Part shown: piece after piece, positions 33,837-43,487 of the stretch
Layout: every line of letters begins with the position of its first letter
Numbering within the stretch: position 1 is the stretch's first letter
Assembly: GCA_028280415.1 (NCBI GenBank)
Contig: JANQLV010000023.1
Span: forward strand, 1 to 64,000
DNA from: Saprospiraceae bacterium
Lineage (GTDB): Bacteria > Bacteroidota > Bacteroidia > Chitinophagales > Saprospiraceae
DNA: 64,000 nucleotides
Direction: 5' to 3'
The notes under the pieces: model-generated
The model's database searches: none
Told to the model about the DNA's origin: nothing
What the model saw: only the letters and a program-made list of their open reading frames with translations
Translations under genes and position numbers: made by a program

Positions 33837-36506
33837 CTAAAATTTTCCGCGCAATGTAATACTAAAGTTTCTGCCGGGGGCACTAATCCCCGAACCAAAA
33901 TTGCGATAGTGAATATCTCCGATATTTTCCAGCCCGGTATTGATGCTGAAGCTTTTACTAAATTGGTAGGTAAGGTAAACATTATAGGTGATCCAGGAGG
34001 GTAGCCCCTCATAGATAGATTCATAAGGCCCGGCATCTTTGTTAATCAAACCATATTCTATATTATCCGCTTGACCTTCGCGGTCAAAAAGGAAGCATCT
34101 ACATTCGGGAACATATTCTACATTATTAATCGCAAACTCCGAAGCTGGCTTTGCCCCGTTAAAACGAGCCAAGCCTTCCAGACGAAGTTTTTTGGTCTGA
34201 AAAATCAAACTTACTCTTCCATACATAGGCGGGATATGATCCAGGGGGAGCAGTGTATCCAGACCTAGCTCCGCATCCTTGAAAACCCTTCTGCCCTGGG
34301 TATAATTTATTCCGGAGCGCAAAATGATATTATCGTTCCAGTTAAGTTCCATATTACCGGAAAAACCCTGTATAAAAGCTTCTCCTTCATTGACATTCTG
34401 CTGTACTTCGTGTACATCATCGTCGACGATAATAGACGTACTTCCATCGGGCAATGCCCCCTTTTGCCTTACAATGATATCGGTGAGTTCGGTGTAAAAA
34501 CCGGTTGCACTCAACCTCAAATAAGCTCCCTTTTTATTTTTGTCAAGCTTGCCGATTTGCTTGCCAATAGTAGCTTCATAGTTGAGCGAGTACTCGGGCT
34601 TTAAATCGGGGTTGGGTACAGTCGCTTTTCCATTTTTTGGTCTTACCTTGGCAAGGTCATCGAGATTGGGCGCGCGAAAAGCAGTAGAAGTAACGGCTTT
34701 AAACAACCAATTGTCTTTTGAATTATAGGTAAAACCGATTCCCCAGTTACTGGCATTATTACTAATAGATATTCCTTCAAAATACGCTTCTGGAAAATCT
34801 ATGATTTCCTCATCAGACCGGGCATAACTAAAATCGAGCTGATTAAAGGTATATCTACCACCAAAATTGAAATTGAAGGTCTTGTTTTTATTTTGCCAGT
34901 TATACGTTAAGTAACCGGCATAAGTAGTCATGGTCCCGCCCCCGCTTGGATAACGGGACAACTCGTCATAAATCGCTTCTCCTGTTTTTATATTCAGACG
35001 ACCGGCCTGAGAGGTCACATTATTATGAGTGCCTTCGAAACCATAGGAGAACGTATGTTGACGGTTTTTATCCAGGAATTTGTCGAAATCTCCCGTAAGA
35101 GTAAAAACCTGAACACCTTCCAGATTAAATGTCCGGTGGGTTTTATTAAATCTTCTTCTTAAACGATCTTCATCAATCCTTTGAAAGGAAGCAATAAGTG
35201 TTGCTTTATCAAAAATACCAGAAGGTTTTTCGATCTTGGTTTTTAAGGATGCCAGCATCCTTTGTTGAGGACCATAGTACCACTCTGCCCACTTCAATTT
35301 GTTTGCCGAAGCTAAAGTATCCTGCAAAACATCATATCTGGGGACATCGCTGGATATTGAATATTGAGTGTTTAAAATGAAATATACGTGTTTGCTAGGC
35401 TGAAATTTTACTTTTTGTAATACATCGATTTGACTGTAGCCGGTACCTCTTTGTATATCGGGGTCACCACTCTCTATAATTTGATCAACTCCCTCGGTAC
35501 GATAGGCATAGTATTGTCGCCTTCCATAATCTTCATATCCTTCCGGTCGGTTTGATCCGGCTTTGAGATCGCCGAAATCGGAATAGGTAACACTGGTAAG
35601 CGATCCCCACTTTTGAGTGCCATAATCCAGGTCGACATGAACGGTTTTTTCATTATTCGCTGAAGAAAAACGAGTGAAGGCATTCGTTGTAAAACGAAAA
35701 TAGCCATCCGGAGAAAGATGCAATTTAGGGTCTCTGGTTTTGTAATGGACAACCCCTCCCAGGGCATCACTGCCGTACATCAAAGCTCCCGGACCGTAAA
35801 TTACCTCTGCCTGTTCAAGAATCGAATTATCAATAGTGATACTATTTTGCAGGTGGCCATTGCGATAGATCGCATTATTCATACGTACCCCGTCGACTAC
35901 CAAAAGCACACGATTGGCTTCGAAACCGCGAAGAATTGGACTTCCACCCCCCATTTGGGATTTTTGGACATAAGCACCAGCTTCGAGCAGAATATCTGCA
36001 GATGTCTGAGCATTAAGGTACTGTATTTCTTTGGCACTAATTCTTTGTATTTCATAGGGGATTTCAACAGTAGCCTGATCCTTTCGGCCGGTTACTTCTA
36101 TTGTTGGTAAAACATCTATATCCTTGTATAATTTGATGATCCCCTTTTTCTCCCGGATAGAATAAAAAGGAATATCCAAAGTCGAATATCCCAGATAGGA
36201 AATTCGGATCATATCCCGGTGTGCAGGATTTTTCAAAACGGCTTTACCATCAATATCGGTTATAGCCCCATTAGCCCCGGTAGGGTTTTGAGTAATATTG
36301 ATCACGGTAGCTCCAATGAGCTTTTCATTATTTTCACCGTCAAAAATTTGGATGGAATATTCAGAAAATGGATTGTTGAATTCATTTTCGGGAGAAAAGT
36401 TATTTCCCGAAGTATAGGGTATCGCCGTTAGCTGAAAGGATAACAGTAATAACGGGCTAAGAAATCTATTCAAAAAATATTTTATTTCAGTTGCTTCGGC
36501 CTTCAC
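33837..36506 (-). CDS. TonB-dependent receptor
   Basis: 889 residues. The N-terminal carboxypeptidase-regulatory-like domain (GENNEKLIGATVINI, then AITDIDGKAVLKN) is followed by a plug domain (SADILLEAGAYVQKSQMGGG, then SPILRGFEANRVLLVVDGVR, then IYGPGALMYGSDALGGVVHY) and a 22-strand barrel with a final aromatic (FSITLRGKF). The plug pattern resembles hemoglobin/transferrin/lactoferrin-type receptors. Imports a metal chelate, heme or other large ligand with TonB energy. The N-terminus lacks an optimal signal; a start at an internal Met may apply. The gene for a histidine kinase starts just upstream. Confidence 0.88.
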   Translation of the reverse strand: MKAEATEIKYFLNRFLSPLLLLSFQLTAIPYTSGNNFSPENEFNNPFSEYSIQIFDGENNEKLIGATVINITQNPTGANGAITDIDGKAVLKNPAHRDMIRISYLGYSTLDIPFYSIREKKGIIKLYKDIDVLPTIEVTGRKDQATVEIPYEIQRISAKEIQYLNAQTSADILLEAGAYVQKSQMGGGSPILRGFEANRVLLVVDGVRMNNAIYRNGHLQNSITIDNSILEQAEVIYGPGALMYGSDALGGVVHYKTRDPKLHLSPDGYFRFTTNAFTRFSSANNEKTVHVDLDYGTQKWGSLTSVTYSDFGDLKAGSNRPEGYEDYGRRQYYAYRTEGVDQIIESGDPDIQRGTGYSQIDVLQKVKFQPSKHVYFILNTQYSISSDVPRYDVLQDTLASANKLKWAEWYYGPQQRMLASLKTKIEKPSGIFDKATLIASFQRIDEDRLRRRFNKTHRTFNLEGVQVFTLTGDFDKFLDKNRQHTFSYGFEGTHNNVTSQAGRLNIKTGEAIYDELSRYPSGGGTMTTYAGYLTYNWQNKNKTFNFNFGGRYTFNQLDFSYARSDEEIIDFPEAYFEGISISNNASNWGIGFTYNSKDNWLFKAVTSTAFRAPNLDDLAKVRPKNGKATVPNPDLKPEYSLNYEATIGKQIGKLDKNKKGAYLRLSATGFYTELTDIIVRQKGALPDGSTSIIVDDDVHEVQQNVNEGEAFIQGFSGNMELNWNDNIILRSGINYTQGRRVFKDAELGLDTLLPLDHIPPMYGRVSLIFQTKKLRLEGLARFNGAKPASEFAINNVEYVPECRCFLFDREGQADNIEYGLINKDAGPYESIYEGLPSWITYNVYLTYQFSKSFSINTGLENIGDIHYRNFGSGISAPGRNFSITLRGKF

Positions 36507-36507
36507 G

Positions 36508-37674
36508 TTACAATTCCTGCGGGAGTTTTATAGTGAATGTAGTTCCTTCATTTATTACTGACTTTTTCACAAAAATCTTGCCAGAATGATAGTTTTCAAT
36601 AATGCGTTTTGCCAGTGAAAGACCCAGGCCCCAGCCTCGTTGTTTTGTAGTAAATCCGGGCTGAAATATGGTTTTAAATTTCGAAGAAGGGATCCCTTTT
36701 CCGGTATCGCTGATATCAATTACAATGTTATTTTTTTCAAGACTCACCTGAGCCGAAATCATCCCTTTTCCTCCCATGGAATCGAGCGCATTGCGTAGAA
36801 GATTTTCAATAACCCAGTCGAAAAGATGAGAATTGATCTTTACGTATAAAGGGCCGGTTTCCTTATCCGGAAAATCGAAAGCAACTTTTCTCGGAGCCCG
36901 TCTTTGCATATAAATCCTGCATGAATCCAGTTCTTCGTATATGTTGACTTTTTCAAGTTTGGGCTCTGAACCGATCTTGGAGAAGCGATCTGCTACCAGA
37001 TCGAGCCGGCGAACATCATTATTAAGTTCGTGGACAACATCGTGGATTTCTTCATCATCCGGTCGGATAGCTTTCAGATGTTCGAGCCATCCAAGGATTG
37101 CAGAGATTGGTGTGCCGAGCTGATGGGCTGTTTCTTTAGCCATTCCGGCCCAGACTCGATTTTGTTCCGCGCGCCGGGAAGCACTAAATCCGATGTATCC
37201 AAAAGTAATAAATGCGGCTATCAGGATAAACTGAACCAAAGGAAGGTATCTCAGAAGTCGAAGCGTAGTAGACTCTTTATAATACAAAGAACCTCCATAG
37301 GTTTCGATTGGCTCTGCGCCCGCTGCTTTTAATTTCTCGACTTCATTTCTCAAAAAAACAGCATTGGTATCCTGATCCTCCCCGAAATTAACCCCGGAAT
37401 AGTCTGCTTCGGTATCACTTACTAAAATCAGGGGGATGGTTTTATTGGATTTAATAATATCCAGATGCAGCGTAAAATCACAGTTTTCTGACTCCTCTTC
37501 GTCCATTTCATTAAGCATCGTTTGCGCATTGGCCCAATGCTGGGCTTTATATTGCTCTTCTTCTGTAAGATTATCCGCCAGATATTTGGTATAAGTCATA
37601 GAAATGATGATGATGATGATCCCGGCGAGTGCGAGATATATTTTCCATCTTGATTTTCTAGCGTAGATATCCAT
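36508..37674 (-). CDS. Membrane sensor histidine kinase
   Basis: 388 residues. Two transmembrane helices (about 11-28 and 145-163) enclose a periplasmic domain of about 115 residues. The H-box GMAKETAHQLGTPISAILGW has His184. The ATPase domain shows NLLRNALDSM, DTGKGIPSSKF and GWGLGLSLAKRII. It ends one base before the start of the TonB receptor gene, so the two are almost certainly co-transcribed, suggesting a link between sensing and uptake. No response regulator is adjacent. Confidence 0.88.
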   Translation of the reverse strand: MDIYARKSRWKIYLALAGIIIIIISMTYTKYLADNLTEEEQYKAQHWANAQTMLNEMDEEESENCDFTLHLDIIKSNKTIPLILVSDTEADYSGVNFGEDQDTNAVFLRNEVEKLKAAGAEPIETYGGSLYYKESTTLRLLRYLPLVQFILIAAFITFGYIGFSASRRAEQNRVWAGMAKETAHQLGTPISAILGWLEHLKAIRPDDEEIHDVVHELNNDVRRLDLVADRFSKIGSEPKLEKVNIYEELDSCRIYMQRRAPRKVAFDFPDKETGPLYVKINSHLFDWVIENLLRNALDSMGGKGMISAQVSLEKNNIVIDISDTGKGIPSSKFKTIFQPGFTTKQRGWGLGLSLAKRIIENYHSGKIFVKKSVINEGTTFTIKLPQEL

Positions 37675-37895
37675 AGATGTGTGTTTGCTTGCTAAAGAAA
37701 ACGCTTTTAGCGCGTATCTGTTGCCTTTGAGAATCCTAATCCCCTTGTCTGTGATTAATTTCTATATAAGATGAATCTTGTAAACCTTGGGTAGAATTAT
37801 TAATATTTAATAAATAAAAATGTTTTAATATTAATTTTCCCTTCTGTTCTATCTCCAAATTTGGGGATATTTGAAATCGAAATAAAACAAAAAAT

Positions 37896-38158
37896 ATGAA
37901 TTATTTAAAATCTGTACTATTCCTTTTCTTGCTTTTGAGTGTTTGCAAAGCTCAGGGACGATTTATGAACAAAGGAGATTTGCTTATCGGAGGGAATGGA
38001 AATATCAATGGTGGGAGCTTGGGTTTGGGATATTTTAGCATTGGTGACTGGATCTATTCCTTAATTACTTCAATGCAACGGATGATTTCATTGACCCCAC
38101 GGTCAATCTAAATATAGGATTACAGGTTTTTCTTGTAAGGTCCTCTGAAGAGGACTAG
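37896..38158 (+). pseudogene. Broken small outer-membrane beta-barrel gene
   Basis: It begins with a signal peptide (MNYLKSVLFLFLLLSVCKAQ) and a barrel-type start (GRFMNKGDLLIGGNGNINGG). The frame ends at 38111, but a frame shifted near 38050 continues as DLFLNYFNATDDFIDPTVNL and NIGLQVFLVRSSEED to TAG at 38158, ending in barrel-like strands. Only about 88 codons in total, so an internal deletion plus a frameshift is likely. The terminal GTCCTC/GAGGAC (38140-38155) also forms a hairpin. Confidence 0.5.
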
Positions 38159-38198
38159 GGAGACAACCTCGATTATTAACAACTATAAATATTAAAGT

Positions 38199-39314
38199 AT
38201 GAAAACAAAATTAATAATTTTGCTAGGGCTATGCTATGCCTGGTGCTTAAATGCGCAGGAAATCATGCCAGTCAACTCCATTGCTGTTCTCAATATTGAT
38301 TCCAAGGGTTTCACGCTTGACCCTGTCCAAATGGGGAATATTACCCGGATAGAGCTGGATAAACTGGGCAAGTTTGAAGTGATGGATAAATACGATGTGG
38401 AATATCTGGTTGAGAAAAATGGCTTGAATACTGAAAACTGCTACGGAAAACTATGCCTGATTGATATTGGAAAAGTTTTAAAAACAGATAAAATTCTTGC
38501 CGGCAGTGCAGAACTCTACGGAGAATCAGTCATTATAACCTTTAGATTAATTGATGTGGGGACCGAAAATGTGGAGAAAACCCAGGTAATGGAGTTTCTG
38601 AATTTGAGGCATCAGGTGCAAATGATGATTGGGATGACTTTGCAAAAACTGCTGGATGTTCCGGTGGATGCTAATTTGGAAGCAAAACTGACTAAGAAAT
38701 TTGATTATGATAATGCCATAAATAATCCTGAAGCAGATCAACTCAACCTTTCCGGCCCGCGAATGGGATTAGTAATTTTTGGCGGAGAGACCGCTGAAGT
38801 TTATAAAAATAAAAAGTCCCTTGGTGGTTTTGATGCCATGCCTTTGATGTTTCAATTTGGGTATCAATTTGAGGTCAAGTATCTGAATGAAGGGAATTTT
38901 CAGGCATTATTTGAGTTTATTCCGACAGTTACCGGCCTCGATCAGGGCTTTTTTATACCAAGTATCAATATTCTCAATGGACTAAGACATAACCGATATG
39001 GTTTTGAATTTGCCTTTGGACCCAATATTACACTATCAAAAACGGCCGAAGGCTACTTTGATGAAAATGGAGCCTGGCACTTGAGATCTGAATGGAAACC
39101 CGAAGTAGAAGGGGAGACCTTCCCATTTGAAGAGACTGAACGTTTGGATAGCCGTGGGGGATACAAATTAAAAAGCGGGTTTGTGTTTGCCTTTGGCAAA
39201 ACCTTTAAATCCGGCCGCCTCAATATACCGATTAATGCCTTTTTCATCCCTGGAAAAAGGGATAGTCATCGCTTTGGGATATCTATGGGCTTTAATACAA
39301 CTAAATACCGTTGA
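38199..39314 (+). CDS. Secreted protein with CsgG-like N-terminal region and beta-barrel-like C-terminus
   Basis: 371 residues with a signal peptide (MKTKLIILLGLCYAWCLNAQ). Residues about 25-130 (SIAVLNIDSKGFTLDPVQMG, VMDKYDVEYLVEKNGL, GKVLKTDKILAGSAELYGES) match the CsgG-like/penicillin-binding activator-like fold that binds in the periplasm. The C-terminal 170 residues have alternating aromatic strands and end in FGISMGFNTTKYR, typical of outer-membrane proteins. Ligand unknown. It follows a broken barrel gene in the same direction. Confidence 0.7.
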   Translation: MKTKLIILLGLCYAWCLNAQEIMPVNSIAVLNIDSKGFTLDPVQMGNITRIELDKLGKFEVMDKYDVEYLVEKNGLNTENCYGKLCLIDIGKVLKTDKILAGSAELYGESVIITFRLIDVGTENVEKTQVMEFLNLRHQVQMMIGMTLQKLLDVPVDANLEAKLTKKFDYDNAINNPEADQLNLSGPRMGLVIFGGETAEVYKNKKSLGGFDAMPLMFQFGYQFEVKYLNEGNFQALFEFIPTVTGLDQGFFIPSINILNGLRHNRYGFEFAFGPNITLSKTAEGYFDENGAWHLRSEWKPEVEGETFPFEETERLDSRGGYKLKSGFVFAFGKTFKSGRLNIPINAFFIPGKRDSHRFGISMGFNTTKYR

Positions 39315-39393
39315 AATACGTAAATATATTACTAATAGCGATTCCGACACTAATGTTTAGCCTAAATGTTAGTCAATTTTAGCCTTAAAATAG

Positions 39394-39422
39394 TTGGTTT
39401 TTAAAGATACTTGCTATATTTG
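39394..39422 (+). promoter_or_regulatory. Promoter of the histone-like gene
   Basis: TATATTTG (39415-39422) fits the TAnnTTTG -7 box exactly; TTG (39394-39396) lies 18 bases upstream. The ATG at 39481 is 59 bases after the -7 box, leaving a leader of about 50 bases. Confidence 0.65.
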
Positions 39423-39480
39423 CGGCCTGAGAGCATGATTTTCCGTGCTTATTATTTTGTTAACAATTAAAATTATCAAC

Positions 39481-39657
39481 ATGGATCAGTATCAAAAATT
39501 ATTGGATCTGTTAGAAGCTACAAAAGACGATTTCGCTAAGTTTTACGAAAATGGCAATAATGCAGCTGGTACAAGAGTAAGAGGAGCAATGCAAAGCTTG
39601 AAAGCGCTTGCTCAGGAAATCAGACTTGACATTCAAAATATCAAAAACTCTAAATAA
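39481..39657 (+). CDS. Histone H1-like (Hc1) DNA-binding protein
   Basis: 58 residues from ATG at 39481; a GTG/TTG-type frame earlier is ignored. MDQYQKLLDLLEATKDDFAK then FYENGNNAAGTRVRGAMQSL and IRLDIQNIKNSK matches the small Hc1-like nucleoid proteins of Bacteroidota, which bind DNA and shape the nucleoid. Good promoter upstream, rlmN 60 bases downstream in the same direction. Confidence 0.85.
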   Translation: MDQYQKLLDLLEATKDDFAKFYENGNNAAGTRVRGAMQSLKALAQEIRLDIQNIKNSK

Positions 39658-39679
39658 GCTAAGAGCTTAAACTTATCTC

Positions 39680-39713
39680 TTTGATATTGCAAGTGTTTTT
39701 TAGCGTATCTTTG
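39680..39713 (+). promoter_or_regulatory. Promoter overlapping the rlmN start (leaderless mRNA likely)
   Basis: TATCTTTG (39706-39713) is an exact TAnnTTTG box, with TTTG at 39680-39683, 22 bases upstream. The ATG of rlmN begins at 39718, so transcription is expected to start at or within a few bases of the start codon. Confidence 0.6.
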
Positions 39714-39717
39714 CAAT

Positions 39718-40770
39718 ATGAATTCAAGTGAGATAAAAAAAGACATTAGAAAGTTTTCTACAAAAGAACTCGAAACGCTGTTTCTCCAGATGGGGGAGCA
39801 GCGTTTTCGTGCTAAACAGGTATATGAGTGGCTATGGCAAAAAGGAGCGACTTCCTTTGAGCAAATGACTAACCTTTCCAAAAAACTTCGCGAAAAGCTA
39901 GCCGCTCTATATGTGATTAATGCAATTCAGGTAGATAAAGTACAACGGAGTCTGGATGGTACCATCAAATCTCGTTTCCGTCTCCATGATCAGCATCTCA
40001 TAGAATCCGTACTGATTCCGGTTCCCATAGATAATCGTTATACTGTTTGTGTCTCTTCTCAGGTAGGATGTAGTCTGACCTGTAAGTTTTGCGCAACCGG
40101 CCGAATGAAAAGACTACGCAATCTGGATGCTGCCGAGATTGTTGACCAGGTCGTATTAGTGAATCAGCAGTCCCTCGACACCTTTGGTCACCCATTGACC
40201 AATATTGTCTACATGGGAATGGGCGAGCCATTATTGGCATATAGGAATGTAATGGAAAGCATCGAACGCATTACTGCTCCCGATGGATTAAATATGTCCC
40301 CAAAACGAATTACCCTTAGTACTGCCGGTATCGCTAAAATGATCCAAAAACTAGCGGATGAAGAGGTGAAGTTTAATCTGGCCTTGTCGCTACATGCAGC
40401 GGATGATAAAAAGCGCGATGAGATTATGCCGATCAATGAGCAAAATAACCTGGCTATATTAATGGATGCCCTGGAATATTTTTATCAAAAAACCAGAAAT
40501 CGAATTAGCTACGAATACATTGCTTTTCAGGATTTCAACGACAGTATTGAGGATGCAAAAAATCTGGTCAAGCTCTGCAAACGTTTTCCGGTAAGGGTAA
40601 ATATTATCGAATACAATCCTATTGATGGTGCGCCATTTTTGAAATCAACGGAACACCGAATTGATGATTTTGCCAAATATCTGAGAGATCATCATATTAT
40701 GGTAACTGTCCGCAGAAGCAGGGGGAAAGATATCGATGCAGCTTGCGGTCAACTAGCCAATAAAGAATAG
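39718..40770 (+). CDS. rlmN: 23S rRNA (adenine-2503-C2)-methyltransferase (dual-specificity)
   Basis: 350 residues, the usual length. The radical-SAM cluster motif CxxxCxxC is C118, C122, C125 in VGCSLTCKFCATG. The second methyl-transfer Cys is C343 in DIDAACGQL. The N-terminal HhH-like region (RFRAKQVYEWLWQKGATSFE) and GMGEPL motif also match. It methylates A2503 of 23S rRNA and A37 of certain tRNAs with SAM as methyl source. The promoter lies so close that the message is probably leaderless. Confidence 0.96.
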   Translation: MNSSEIKKDIRKFSTKELETLFLQMGEQRFRAKQVYEWLWQKGATSFEQMTNLSKKLREKLAALYVINAIQVDKVQRSLDGTIKSRFRLHDQHLIESVLIPVPIDNRYTVCVSSQVGCSLTCKFCATGRMKRLRNLDAAEIVDQVVLVNQQSLDTFGHPLTNIVYMGMGEPLLAYRNVMESIERITAPDGLNMSPKRITLSTAGIAKMIQKLADEEVKFNLALSLHAADDKKRDEIMPINEQNNLAILMDALEYFYQKTRNRISYEYIAFQDFNDSIEDAKNLVKLCKRFPVRVNIIEYNPIDGAPFLKSTEHRIDDFAKYLRDHHIMVTVRRSRGKDIDAACGQLANKE

Positions 40771-41111
40771 TTACAAATTATTGGTTTACAGCTTGAGATG
40801 TAGTCATTCGTTCAAAGGAAGAAACCTAAAGCGTGGATATGGGGAGTTTTTGAATCAGAATTTCGACAAGTAAAATAACGTAAGTCGGTTAGTAAGGAAA
40901 AGTCTTTCTTTTTTTTTAAAAGTAGGAAAATCACATTATTGCACTAAAATATTTTTTGTGGCAATGTAATTTAGAGCAACAATGGAAGATTCAATAACCT
41001 TATATTAATTACACTGCGATTGATTAAACTATAACCAGGCCGATTGGTTTAAATTTTTAGATTTATACTCATTTTATGAGCATAAACTAAACCTAATCTC
41101 CTTTTAAAATC
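40771..41111. other. 341-base intergenic region before the PSCyt1 cluster
   Basis: No gene seen. AT-rich, with a long poly-T stretch near 40910 and an imperfect inverted repeat (ATTGCAC ... GTGGCAAT) near 40937-40968. It should hold the promoter of the co-directional cluster that begins at 41112, but no clear -7 box was found. Confidence 0.35.
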
Positions 41112-43457
41112 ATGAAGTTGCTAACGACAAGGCTGAAAAAACCACTCATCATTATTTCCGGATTGATAATCATATTATTGTTGGTTTTGCCGTCTTGTTT
41201 CGACTCAACGAAACAAACGGCTCATACAGTCGCCAGTGAAACGCTTCCTGATCGTATAGATTTCAATTTTCATATCAAACCTATTCTCTCTGACCGTTGC
41301 TTTGCCTGCCATGGTCCTGATGCCAACTCTCGTGAAGCAGGCTTAAGACTAGATACAGAGGAAGGTGCATTCATAGCCCTGGGAGAACACAAAGATCATC
41401 ATGCTATTATTGCTGGTGATGTTGAAAATAGCACTCTTCTTCAACGGATTTTTTCAAATGATCCCGATGATATTATGCCGACTCCAGAGTCTAATTTGAC
41501 CTTATCGGATTTTGAAAAAGAATTATTAAAAAAGTGGATTGAACAAGGTGCGGAATGGAAAAAACATTGGTCCTTTTTGCCTATAGGGAATCCTGAAATC
41601 CCTGAAATTAAAAATGGCCTGGTCCATAATCCTGTTGATAATTTTGTTTTAAAAAAATTGGAAACCCATGGATTGCAGTCTTTAGGTCAAGCCAAAAAAG
41701 AAAACTTAATTCGACGTGTTTCTTTTGATTTGACAGGACTTCCACCAACCTTACAGGAGATCGATGATTTTTTAAATGACAATAGCTCAAACGCTTTTGA
41801 AAAAGTTGTAGACAGATTGTTGGACTCGGATGCCTATGCTGAAGCAATGACCTCCCAATGGCTGGATTTGGCAAGGTATGCGGATTCTCATGGTTATCAA
41901 GATGACCTGGAACGAATCATGTTTCCCTGGAGAGATTGGGTGATTCATGCATTCAAAAAAAATATGCCTTATGATGAATTTGTCACCTGGCAACTTGCAG
42001 GTGATTTACTTCCCAATCCAACTCGTGAACAAATTATTGCAACCGCATTTAACCGCAATCACAAAATCACCCAAGAGGGCGGGGTCATCCCGGAAGAGTA
42101 TCGAGTGGAATATGTATCTGATAGAACACAGACTTTTGGAACTGCTTTTTTAGGATTAACCTTTGAATGTGCCAAATGTCATGATCACAAGTACGATGCA
42201 CTTTCTCAAAAAGACTATTTCAGCCTTTTTAGTTTTTTCAACAACATACCCGAAGAAGGACTCATCGAACCTTATGGCGCTATCCCGAAGCCATACATTA
42301 CCTTGACTAAAAAGGAAATCGAAGAGCAATTACATTTTATCAAAAATTTAGATAAGCTGGACACCATTCCTTTGATGGTTATGGAAGAAATGCCCAAAAA
42401 ACGTCAAGCCTATATATTGAATCGAGGGGCCTATGACAAACCAACTACTCCTGTTGATCCGGATATGCCGCAAAGTATTTTGGGTTTTGACCAAAGTTTT
42501 TCCAAAGATCGCTTAGGACTTTCCAAATGGTTGTTTTCAAAAAATAATCCATTGACAGCAAGAGTAACCGTTAATCGTCTTTGGCAACAATGTTTTGGAA
42601 AAGGGATTGTGGCAACACCTGATGATTTTGGAAACCAAGGCTCTCTGCCAACACATCCTGAACTATTAGACTGGCTTGCGACTCAATTCATGGAAAACGG
42701 TTGGGATCAAAAAGCAATCCTGAAAACAATTGTTATGTCGGCCACCTATCAGCAAGTTTCTAAAACTACAAAACATTTGCAGGAAATCGATCCGGAGAAT
42801 AATTTATTAGCTCATGCTCCACGCCTTCGACTCTCTGCAGAAATGATTAGGGACCATGTGTTGGCTACGAGTAGTTTGCTGGACAAAACCATTGGAGGAC
42901 CAAGTGTAAAACCTTATCAACCTGAGGGGCTTTGGGCAGAGACTATTGGAGGAGGCGGTGGAAGTTTAGCAAAATATGTTCAGGACAAAGGCTCAAAAAT
43001 TTATCGTAGAAGCATTTATACTTTTTGGAAAAGAACAGTACCGCCTCCGAGCATGATGACTTTTGATGCTGCCTCGAGAGATATTTGCACTGTTAAAAGA
43101 CAAAGCACCAGTACTCCTCTTCAAGCCTTGGTGATGCTTAATGACCCACAAGTGATAGAAGCTTCAAGAGTATTAGCCTATCGAAGCCTGGAAACATATC
43201 AAGCCCTCAATGATCGAATTGCTATGATGTTCAGGCTGCTGACTTCCAGAGAGATAAAAGAAGATGAGTTGAAAAGCTTGGTAATTTATTTTGAAGAAGA
43301 AAAAAATAGATTCAAGGAGAATCCGAAAGATGCAGAAGCATTATTGCAAATAGGAGAATATCCTCAAAAAGAATTAGCTCCTATTTCTGAAATGGCAGCT
43401 TACACCATTATTGCTAATACGATTTTTAATTTAGACGAGACCATTACAAGAGGTTGA
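41112..43457 (+). CDS. PSCyt1 / DUF1549 / DUF1553 domain protein
   Basis: 781 residues. The N-terminal hydrophobic stretch ending at Cys29 (LPSC) predicts a lipoprotein. A cytochrome-c-like motif CFACH (C63-H67) with MPTPES further on is the planctomycete cytochrome C domain. DUF1549 follows (VRRVSFDLTGLPPTLQEIDD, DLARYADSHGYQDD) and DUF1553 (NNPLTARVTVNRLWQQCFGK, TSTPLQALVMLNDPQVIEAS). Such proteins are common in Planctomycetes and some Bacteroidota and are linked to sugar or aromatic degradation without a settled reaction. First gene of a five-gene unit. Confidence 0.88.
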   Translation: MKLLTTRLKKPLIIISGLIIILLLVLPSCFDSTKQTAHTVASETLPDRIDFNFHIKPILSDRCFACHGPDANSREAGLRLDTEEGAFIALGEHKDHHAIIAGDVENSTLLQRIFSNDPDDIMPTPESNLTLSDFEKELLKKWIEQGAEWKKHWSFLPIGNPEIPEIKNGLVHNPVDNFVLKKLETHGLQSLGQAKKENLIRRVSFDLTGLPPTLQEIDDFLNDNSSNAFEKVVDRLLDSDAYAEAMTSQWLDLARYADSHGYQDDLERIMFPWRDWVIHAFKKNMPYDEFVTWQLAGDLLPNPTREQIIATAFNRNHKITQEGGVIPEEYRVEYVSDRTQTFGTAFLGLTFECAKCHDHKYDALSQKDYFSLFSFFNNIPEEGLIEPYGAIPKPYITLTKKEIEEQLHFIKNLDKLDTIPLMVMEEMPKKRQAYILNRGAYDKPTTPVDPDMPQSILGFDQSFSKDRLGLSKWLFSKNNPLTARVTVNRLWQQCFGKGIVATPDDFGNQGSLPTHPELLDWLATQFMENGWDQKAILKTIVMSATYQQVSKTTKHLQEIDPENNLLAHAPRLRLSAEMIRDHVLATSSLLDKTIGGPSVKPYQPEGLWAETIGGGGGSLAKYVQDKGSKIYRRSIYTFWKRTVPPPSMMTFDAASRDICTVKRQSTSTPLQALVMLNDPQVIEASRVLAYRSLETYQALNDRIAMMFRLLTSREIKEDELKSLVIYFEEEKNRFKENPKDAEALLQIGEYPQKELAPISEMAAYTIIANTIFNLDETITRG

Positions 43458-43487
43458 TTTTTTGTCTCTGTTTTAAAAATATCAATC

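Noticed and set aside
36941-37332. Plus-strand open frames opposite the histidine kinase
   Set aside because: They are antisense shadows of the kinase gene, Ser/Arg-rich and without support.
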